From NCBI GenBank assembly GCA_964370315.1, contig CAYJIS010000035.1:1-22071 (forward strand): DNA of 22,071 bases. Reading direction: 5' to 3'. Shown here one piece after another: positions 16,528 to 22,071 of this stretch. Source of the stretch: CAYJFX01 sp964370315 (GTDB lineage Bacteria; Spirochaetota; Spirochaetia; Treponematales; Treponemataceae). The number at the start of each line of letters is the position of its first letter. The first letter of the stretch is position 1. The notes under the pieces are model-generated. The model was not told where the DNA came from, made no database searches, and saw only the letters and a program-made list of their open reading frames with translations. Position numbers and translations under genes: made by a program.

Positions 16528-17445
16528 TTACTCAGATACTAAGGCGTTATCAATAAAAAAGGCAGGATCAACTGGTCTACTTTGTATTCGGATTTCCCAG
16601 TGTAAGTGTGGGCCTGTAGCAAGTCCTGTTTTACCAGCTTCGCCTAATTGTTTTCCTTCTTTAATCATTTGTCCTACTTCAACAGAAATTGAATCGAGGT
16701 GATAATAAAGACTATAAAAACCTGGCAGATGTTCGATAACTACGGTGTTCCCTGAAGAATTTCTCATAGTAGCCATTACAACTTTGCCATCACCACATGC
16801 AAACACGGGAGTACCAACTGGCGCTCTATAATCCAACCCATAATGCATACCAACAGATGAGCCACCATCAGCATATTCATAATTTCTTTTGTCTCCAAAA
16901 TATGATGTAAAATAGACAGTTTTTACTGGGTGTGAAAACTTACCGGTATGATAAATACCTTCCTCATTCGTTGTGCCTAATAGCTCATTGAGTACATCAA
17001 TTTGTGTTGCTCGTTGTGCAGAATTATCAGTTTTAACTGCAGTATTTCTAGCATCGAGGTAAATGGTTTCTTCAATGAACTTCTTTTTAGAAAAGGTGAT
17101 CGGAAGTCGTTTTTCTTCATTTGTTTTTCCATAACTATATTCAACATCAATGTAAAAATTTCCTCCCTCATACCAAGCAGAAAAAGGTACAATAACAGAG
17201 TAAACTTTTGAATTTATTTTATAAAAATCAATTTCTAGTAAACTGTCTTCAATTGCAGCTTCATATAAAATTGCTGTTGCAGCAAAGTCATTTGACACTC
17301 TAGAGTTTACGACTAAGTTAATTATGACAACATCTCCAGATTGAACTTTTTCGTTGTAGCTAATTTCAATATTATCCTGTGCGAAACCAAGAAACGCACA
17401 AAAAACTAGTACTATACAGATTACTATTCCTCTTTTAGTATTCAT
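16528..17445 (-). CDS. Exported M23-family (LytM-like) metallopeptidase
   Basis: The 305-residue protein has a signal peptide (about 1-22, FLGFA-Q). A beta-rich N-terminal domain (about 25-120) and a linker come next, then a C-terminal M23/LytM domain (about 170-295). The zinc and catalytic residues are all present: H201 and D205 in MHYGLDYRAPVGTPV, H249 in YYHLDS, and H280/H282 in GPHLHWEIR. It should therefore be an active peptidoglycan endopeptidase acting in the periplasm, unlike the degenerate EnvC/NlpD type. The start is well supported by AAGGAG 7 bases upstream, which overlaps the end of recJ; recJ stops 2 bases before the ATG. It is the last gene of the recO-recJ-M23 operon; the pairing with repair genes is probably positional. 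Confidence 0.92.
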   Translation of the reverse strand: MNTKRGIVICIVLVFCAFLGFAQDNIEISYNEKVQSGDVVIINLVVNSRVSNDFAATAILYEAAIEDSLLEIDFYKINSKVYSVIVPFSAWYEGGNFYIDVEYSYGKTNEEKRLPITFSKKKFIEETIYLDARNTAVKTDNSAQRATQIDVLNELLGTTNEEGIYHTGKFSHPVKTVYFTSYFGDKRNYEYADGGSSVGMHYGLDYRAPVGTPVFACGDGKVVMATMRNSSGNTVVIEHLPGFYSLYYHLDSISVEVGQMIKEGKQLGEAGKTGLATGPHLHWEIRIQSRPVDPAFFIDNALVSE

Positions 17446-17447
17446 AT

Positions 17448-19589
17448 TTAATTCTCCTTTTTATGTTTAATACAATCTTTTAAATGTAACTGTTGGGTTC
17501 GTACACCATTAAACGTATTCTCTTCTATCCCAAAGATGATATCTACGAAATCACCAACAGAAAAATCTCTATTTAACCTTTCGGCTTCTGACCAAAAAAT
17601 TGCAGGCCACTTGTGTTTACCACAATCTAAACTAAGCTTTAAGTGCATTTTTTCAGTCTTGCCCATGATGTTTGCATCTACTATTTTTACATTTTTACAT
17701 AAAAATAGCAATGGCTGATTTTCGGCTCCATATGGTTCAAATCTTTCTACTAGATTTTTAATTTCCGGAGCCATATACGCATGAGGTAACTCTGCATCTA
17801 TAATAATATCGTTGTCAATATCAGTCGATAATTCCATGTATGATGAGTAGTTTTGAAAGTTTTGAAGTACTTGGTTTAATGAGTCTTTTGGAAAACTAAA
17901 GCCAGCTGCAAATGCATGACCACCATAGTTTGTGAAGATTTCACTGCATGTATGCAAAATATTGAGCACTTCAAATCCACAAGATGAGCGTACTGAACCG
18001 ACTGCACTTGCATCTTCAAGAAGTGAGATTGCAATAGCAGGAACGTTATGAATTTTTGCTAATCTGTTTGCTACTAGACCAGTAACGCCATGATGTATTT
18101 TTTCGTCAACAACTACAATCATTTTGTTATTATAGCGTTCTAAACTATCATAAGCTTGTTTCTCACAAGCAATTATAGCTTCATTTTCAAGTTTTTTGCG
18201 TTCTAAATTTAAGTCAATGATTGAACTTGTTAATGTTTGTCGCAACTGAGCATCATCAGTAGTAAAAAGTTCTACTGCTAAATCGGGTTTTCCTAATCTG
18301 CCAGAAGCATTTAATACAGGATTTACATTCCATGAAAGAGTTGTTGCCGATATTGGCTTCCCAATTAAGTCAAGCTTATTTAATAACTCACTTAAGCCTT
18401 TTCGTATCGTACCATTTTTTATGGATTCAATTCCTTGTTTTACAAAAATTCTATTTTCTTTTTTTAATGGCATTATATCGGCCAAAGTTGAGAGAGTAAC
18501 AAGCTGTAAATCCATAATATCTTGCTCTGCATCTTTTTTGTTTGCATTTTGTTTACTCGCAAATGTAATAAAAAGATTAAAGAAAGCATCAAGTTCATCT
18601 GAAGGTGAGTCACTGTATCGTGCTATTTTTGACATGTTTTTTAAACGTAATAGGCTTACATTTGCTAACGAAGGCATAGCTTGGGCAATTTCGCCTCTTA
18701 TATCAAGCATATTAATTAGGTCGCCCTTGCCGAAAATCTTTTCAAGTTGCTTTACCTGTAAACTTTCATCCCAGCATAAAATCTGCTGTCCTTGCAAGAA
18801 TTGTGGTAGTCTTGTTTGATGAATAGTAAGCATGTCAGGAATTATTGTCTCAGTTATTCTTTCAATCTCTACTAAATTAACCATCTTAATTGCTTCAATT
18901 ACATAAGCCTCATTTACTGGGCGTATATTAAGAAGACAAAGCTGTTGTTTATATAACTCAAATTTTGAAAAACGTAATGCACTAACAAGTTTATACGTTA
19001 CAGCACAGCCACTAATATCGGCAAAAGGGTATCCACAACCTTCGACCTTAGGGTCAATGATTATACAAGGAGTTGGTAGTTGTTCTGGTGGGGTGTGGTG
19101 ATCAACCACAATTACATCTATTCCTATATTAGCTGCATAGCTAATCTCTTGGTTGTTTGAAATTCCACAATCAACTGTAATAATGAGAGATCCATAATTT
19201 TTAGAAAACTCATCAATGGCTTGAATAGTCAATCCATATGGATCATCACCTGTTGGCACTTTCCATGTTACATCTAAGCCCTCTTGTTCTAAATAGGTAT
19301 ATAAAAGAGTCGTTGAAGTAATTCCATCAACATCAGAATCACCAAATATTAAAATTTTTTCACCTTCATCTTTTGCTTGTCGTATTCTATCTACTGCATC
19401 TTCCATGGAGTTGAATAAAAAAGGATTATTTAAATACCGTTTGTCATCTTCCATGTAGTATAATATATCTTCGCCTTCTGTTATATTCCTTCTAAGAAAA
19501 ACAGATGCTGTTAGTTGGTCAAAATCATAACGTTCGCAAAGTTCTTTTACGGCGTGAACTGACACATCTCTTTTTTTCCAATTACTCAT
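17448..19589 (-). CDS. recJ: Single-stranded-DNA-specific 5'-3' exonuclease RecJ
   Basis: RecJ degrades single-stranded DNA from the 5' end in RecF-pathway recombination and in repair. The DHH phosphoesterase core is intact: GDSDVDGITS (83-92, aspartates 84, 86 and 88), D140 in ITVDCGISN, and DHH at 163-165. The DHHA1 part has NASGRLG (427-433), IHHGVTG (498-504) and NYGGHAFAAGFSF (554-566). A C-terminal OB-like region follows. At 713 residues it is about 135 longer than E. coli RecJ (577). The excess lies at about 205-350, between ISGCAVTYKLV and LQLVTLSTLADIMPL, segments that are close together in shorter RecJs. Its ATG overlaps the recO stop as ATGA, so the two repair genes are translationally coupled. 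Confidence 0.95.
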   Translation of the reverse strand: MSNWKKRDVSVHAVKELCERYDFDQLTASVFLRRNITEGEDILYYMEDDKRYLNNPFLFNSMEDAVDRIRQAKDEGEKILIFGDSDVDGITSTTLLYTYLEQEGLDVTWKVPTGDDPYGLTIQAIDEFSKNYGSLIITVDCGISNNQEISYAANIGIDVIVVDHHTPPEQLPTPCIIIDPKVEGCGYPFADISGCAVTYKLVSALRFSKFELYKQQLCLLNIRPVNEAYVIEAIKMVNLVEIERITETIIPDMLTIHQTRLPQFLQGQQILCWDESLQVKQLEKIFGKGDLINMLDIRGEIAQAMPSLANVSLLRLKNMSKIARYSDSPSDELDAFFNLFITFASKQNANKKDAEQDIMDLQLVTLSTLADIMPLKKENRIFVKQGIESIKNGTIRKGLSELLNKLDLIGKPISATTLSWNVNPVLNASGRLGKPDLAVELFTTDDAQLRQTLTSSIIDLNLERKKLENEAIIACEKQAYDSLERYNNKMIVVVDEKIHHGVTGLVANRLAKIHNVPAIAISLLEDASAVGSVRSSCGFEVLNILHTCSEIFTNYGGHAFAAGFSFPKDSLNQVLQNFQNYSSYMELSTDIDNDIIIDAELPHAYMAPEIKNLVERFEPYGAENQPLLFLCKNVKIVDANIMGKTEKMHLKLSLDCGKHKWPAIFWSEAERLNRDFSVGDFVDIIFGIEENTFNGVRTQQLHLKDCIKHKKEN

Positions 19590-20371
19590 AATATTCCTCG
19601 TCCTGCTTCCACTGTTTTTAGTTTTGAGTGGGTAGTTTGTTCTATCAAATAAAATAAAAGTTCATGAATCTCTTGTACACTTTTCATGGAGGGATTCAAT
19701 GAACGTACTTCTTTTGGGTTTAATTCCATTATTGACTGAAGATAATGTATGCTTTCAGTGCTTAAATAAAAGTTTGAACCTATTGTTTGTTTATGTGATG
19801 CATGGGAACAATCATCGCATAAAAATAAGTGTTCTGAAACCGAATACCATGATATCATATTTTCGCCACAATGCATACACCTTGAAATATCACTTTGTAC
19901 ACCTAAATGAGCTAAATATCGCCATAAAAAGCGTAATGTTCCTAATCTGGCTTGATTTTCAGTTGATAGATCAAGACCATCTAAAAACCCACTAATAAGT
20001 ACATAAAGATCTGTTGTATCTTCAAAATGCTTTACATCTACTACGTGAGTTGCAAAGCCGTGCGTTTTTAAGACGAGCTCACAAGCAAGGGCTGCTGCAT
20101 ATGTTTTGTATAGATTATTTCGTATTTCACTGCGGTATTTTTTAGGATCAAAGTCTGTAACCTTTATAGACTGTTTTACAGAATCTATATACAACCACAT
20201 CGTACCACTATGATAGGGAGAAACTGTCGATCGAAGCTTTCCTTTTCGCCCACCGTATACTATTGCCGTAAGTATACCTCTGTCAGGAGTAAGCATTGTA
20301 GCTAATCTATTATTTTCTCCCATAGGTTTAGTTGAAAGAACAAGTGCTTCAAGTGATGTATTTCTGTTCAT
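19586..20371 (-). CDS. recO: DNA repair protein RecO
   Basis: RecO anneals SSB-coated DNA and, with RecR, loads RecA at gaps in the RecF pathway. The 261-residue protein opens with the OB fold (SLEALVLSTKPMGENNRLATML, then GILTAIVYGGRKGK). The helical domain follows (YAAALACELVLKTH). A four-cysteine zinc finger CxxC-16-CxxC uses C165, C168, C185 and C188 (CMHCGEN and FLCDDC). Length is typical (about 240-260). There is no ribosome site before the ATG. Instead an extended -10 box lies 6 bases upstream, which suggests a leaderless mRNA. It heads an operon with recJ and the M23 peptidase. Confidence 0.93.
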   Translation of the reverse strand: MNRNTSLEALVLSTKPMGENNRLATMLTPDRGILTAIVYGGRKGKLRSTVSPYHSGTMWLYIDSVKQSIKVTDFDPKKYRSEIRNNLYKTYAAALACELVLKTHGFATHVVDVKHFEDTTDLYVLISGFLDGLDLSTENQARLGTLRFLWRYLAHLGVQSDISRCMHCGENMISWYSVSEHLFLCDDCSHASHKQTIGSNFYLSTESIHYLQSIMELNPKEVRSLNPSMKSVQEIHELLFYLIEQTTHSKLKTVEAGRGIL

Positions 20372-20375
20372 ACTT

Positions 20376-20414
20376 ATAGTATATCACAATATAGTAGTTT
20401 TTAATAGTATCACA
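20376..20414. repeat. Near-identical repeats in the recO upstream region
   Basis: ATAGTATATCACA (20376-20388) and ATAGTATCACA (20404-20414) are direct repeats differing by a two-base insertion. The core of the second (TAATAGTATCA, 20402-20412) also occurs, reversed, at 12881-12891 in the other divergent promoter region. They may be repeated -10-like boxes or protein-binding sites. Confidence 0.35.
20378..20386 (-). promoter_or_regulatory. Extended -10 element placed for a leaderless recO transcript
   Basis: On the minus strand TGA plus TATACT (20386-20378) forms a TGnTATACT extended -10 box. Six bases separate it from the recO ATG, so the expected +1 is the A of the start codon. No good -35 box is seen at 16-18 bases, as expected for extended -10 promoters. 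Confidence 0.45.
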
Positions 20415-20416
20415 TC

Positions 20417-20448
20417 TTGACTATATAAAATCATTAAATTAATATAAT
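20417..20448 (+). promoter_or_regulatory. Candidate promoter for the exported TPR gene
   Basis: TTGACT (20417-20422) is followed at 17 bases by TAATAT (20440-20445), with a perfect TATAAT three bases further on (20443-20448). Transcription would start about 45 bases before the ATG at 20497, leaving room for the strong AGAGGAG ribosome site (20484-20490). Confidence 0.5.
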
Positions 20449-20496
20449 ATGTGTATAGCAATAAGTTATATATTTGCTTTTAAAGAGGAGAAATAG

Positions 20497-21366
20497 ATGA
20501 AAAAAACATTGGTTATCATTACAAGTTTGTTAATTGCTAGTACTATCTTTGCAGTAGATTACTCTAGTGATTTTGTTTCTGCGTTTCACGCTAAAGATTT
20601 TAAAGAAGCTAAAACAGTTTTATCTAAGTGGGAAAAAGCTGCTCCAGATAATCCAGAAATGCTTATTGCATATTTTAACTATTATTTAAATAGAGACTTA
20701 GAATCTACTATGACCATGGGACAAATGGAAGATGGAAGATATGGTATGTTTGAACAATTGCAGTATAATAATAAAGATGTAAAAAAGGGTATTTCTTATC
20801 TTGATAAAGCTTTAAAAAATAATCCTTCAAGACTTGATATTCATTTTGGTAAATGTTCCTCTTTAATTAAATCTAAGCATTATAAAGAAGCTTCAAATGC
20901 CATAATTGACTTATTAAAAACTTCAGTAAAAGTTGAAAACAAATGGTTGTGGACAAATAATGAGCCTATAGTCGATAACGACATAACAGGTGAAGATCAT
21001 GTATTTTTTGGAATAAATGATTACCTAGTTTCACTGTTTAATAATTTCGAAGAAACACATACCTATTTATCACATATATTTAATTCAATTGAGCAATTGT
21101 ATCCTAACAATATAATAGGTTTAAATCTTAATGCAAGATATAATGCACTAATAGGGGATACTCAAACAGCAAAAGCCTTACTTGAAAAAGCTTTAAAATT
21201 AGATGAGACTGATTATATAATACTTGCTAACTTAGGTTATTATTATGAACTTGAAAATGATTATGAAAAAGCTCGAGACTTGTACGAGAGGATGTTAAAG
21301 CTTGATAATCCAGAAGCTCAGCGATATGGTGAGCAGTATCTTTCAGAACTTGAAGAAAAAATGTAG
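20497..21366 (+). CDS. Exported tetratricopeptide-repeat protein
   Basis: The 289-residue product has a signal peptide (about 1-19, LIASTIFA-V) and no lipobox. The mature protein is helical, with TPR units at about 27-55, 95-142, 205-238 and 240-272; the last two are the clearest (AKALLEKALKLDETDYIILA, LGYYYELENDYEKARDLYER). The middle (about 65-90 and 145-190) departs from the repeat pattern with YGMFEQLQYNN and KWLWTNNEPIVD, perhaps a binding surface. It should act as a periplasmic scaffold; the partner is unknown. AGAGGAG 6 bases before the ATG is the strongest ribosome site in the window, suggesting good expression. It is divergent from recO and 46 bases before the SanA-like gene. Confidence 0.82.
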   Translation: MKKTLVIITSLLIASTIFAVDYSSDFVSAFHAKDFKEAKTVLSKWEKAAPDNPEMLIAYFNYYLNRDLESTMTMGQMEDGRYGMFEQLQYNNKDVKKGISYLDKALKNNPSRLDIHFGKCSSLIKSKHYKEASNAIIDLLKTSVKVENKWLWTNNEPIVDNDITGEDHVFFGINDYLVSLFNNFEETHTYLSHIFNSIEQLYPNNIIGLNLNARYNALIGDTQTAKALLEKALKLDETDYIILANLGYYYELENDYEKARDLYERMLKLDNPEAQRYGEQYLSELEEKM

Positions 21367-21372
21367 GAATGC

Positions 21373-21390
21373 AAAAAGAGATTTTTTTGT
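21373..21390 (+). terminator. Weak possible terminator after the exported TPR gene
   Basis: AAAAA, a GAGA loop and a run of seven T residues form an AT-only hairpin with a T-tract, 6 bases after the stop codon. It is thermodynamically weak and may not terminate. Confidence 0.25.
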
Positions 21391-21397
21391 AAAAATG

Positions 21398-21406
21398 TGT
21401 TAAAAT
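21398..21406 (+). promoter_or_regulatory. Extended -10 element placed for a leaderless SanA-like transcript
   Basis: TGT followed by TAAAAT makes a TGnTAAAAT extended -10 box. Exactly 6 bases separate it from the ATG at 21413, the same geometry as at recO, so transcription would start at the A of the ATG. Confidence 0.4.
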
Positions 21407-21412
21407 TTGAGC

Positions 21413-22071
21413 ATGAAAAAATATATTATTTATACCCTTCATATATGTCGAAAAACTTTTGCCACTTGTAAATACTTTTTTGTATCATTTTATACAAAGC
21501 TTAAAAGACATAAAAAGCAAAAATCTAAGATACCGTTATTTTTTAGGATTATTAAACTCTGTGCTGTTCTTTTTGTTTTGGGTGCAATGACTTTTTTTGC
21601 AATACAAGCATATGTCATTATGAGTACTAAAGATAATATAAAAGAATTAATAAATCTTGATAATGCTGATGCGGTTATAGTACTAGGTGCACTTGTTTTT
21701 GAAAATGGAAATCCATCATTAACATTGGCAAATAGACTCGATAATGCTTATGAAATATATGATAATGGTATTTCAAATAAGATAATTGTTAGTGGAGACC
21801 ACGGACGTACCACTTACAACGAAGTTAGGGTTATGAAAAATTACCTACTTGATAAGGGTGTAATGGAAGAAGACATTTTTATGGATCATGCAGGTTTTGA
21901 TACTTTCGATAGCATGTATAGGGCTAGGGACGTATTCGCTGTAAAATCTATAATTGTTTCAACACAGGAGTTTCATATGCCAAGAGCCCTCTATATTGGA
22001 AAACGAATTAATCTTAAGGTGCAAGGGTATGCAACGCATAATTTGCCTTACAGGAAGAATTATAACACAAT
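21413..22071 (+). CDS. SanA/YdcF-like (DUF218) membrane protein, 3' end outside the window
   Basis: The frame is open from ATG 21413 to the end of the window (219 complete codons) and continues beyond. A basic cytoplasmic N-terminus of about 43 residues (KLKRHKKQKSK) precedes one transmembrane helix (about 44-68). A DUF218 domain follows: ADAVIVLGALV (86-96), NRLDNAYEIYDNG (107-119), KIIVSGDHG (123-131) and NEVRVMKNYLLDKGV (136-150). Then come DTFDSMYRARDVF (163-175) and IIVSTQEFHMPRALYIGKR (180-198). Family members such as E. coli SanA affect envelope barrier function; their reaction is not settled. The ribosome site is poor. The N-terminal extension before the helix is longer than in E. coli SanA. 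Confidence 0.85.
   Translation, partial: MKKYIIYTLHICRKTFATCKYFFVSFYTKLKRHKKQKSKIPLFFRIIKLCAVLFVLGAMTFFAIQAYVIMSTKDNIKELINLDNADAVIVLGALVFENGNPSLTLANRLDNAYEIYDNGISNKIIVSGDHGRTTYNEVRVMKNYLLDKGVMEEDIFMDHAGFDTFDSMYRARDVFAVKSIIVSTQEFHMPRALYIGKRINLKVQGYATHNLPYRKNYNT

Noticed and set aside
18421..18819. 132-codon plus-strand frame opposite recJ
   Set aside because: It is antisense to an intact, well-recognised recJ, lacks a ribosome site and has no family resemblance.
1..22071. CRISPR arrays, tRNA or rRNA genes, transposases, phage genes
   Set aside because: No regularly spaced repeats, tRNA-like clover-leaf with a T-loop consensus, or mobile-element proteins were seen on either strand.

Overview
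The window is AT-rich chromosomal DNA whose gene content fits a spirochete of the Treponema group. The grounds are the overall look of the RecO, RecJ, LigA, galactokinase-like and TPR proteins, a diderm envelope (a probable beta-barrel ending in phenylalanine, plus a lipoprotein with a loose lipobox), and very compact ATGA-type gene junctions. The assignment rests on recognition of protein families, not on a search. No mobile element, tRNA, rRNA or CRISPR array is visible.

Layout from left to right. (1) 196-4908, plus strand: a tight operon of a galactokinase-like GHMP kinase, SurE nucleotidase, a cytoplasmic TPR protein and an exported TPR/NHL/VWA-like protein. (2) 4922-12816, minus strand: an eight-helix membrane protein of unknown function overlaps by 4 bases a 1958-codon reading frame. 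That frame starts as a complete DNA polymerase IV (DinB) and continues, with no stop codon, into a signal peptide and a roughly 1567-residue putative outer-membrane beta-barrel protein. (3) 13087-16387, plus strand: a small lipoprotein, TrmB (tRNA m7G46 methyltransferase) and LigA (NAD-dependent DNA ligase). (4) 16528-20371, minus strand: recO, recJ and an exported M23 (LytM) peptidase, transcribed in that order. (5) 20497-22071, plus strand: an exported TPR protein and the beginning of a membrane-anchored SanA/DUF218 protein that runs off the window.

Two themes recur. One is DNA maintenance (DinB, LigA, RecO, RecJ). The other is cell-envelope biology (large OMP, membrane protein, NHL/VWA protein, lipoprotein, M23 peptidase, exported TPR, SanA-like). 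Several operons mix the two, so co-transcription here need not mean a shared pathway. The most unusual item is the in-frame joining of DinB to an exported outer-membrane protein. It is a real gene fusion, a lost stop codon, or a sequence error. Two genes (recO and the SanA-like gene) have an extended -10 box placed so that transcription would start at the A of the ATG, suggesting leaderless mRNAs.
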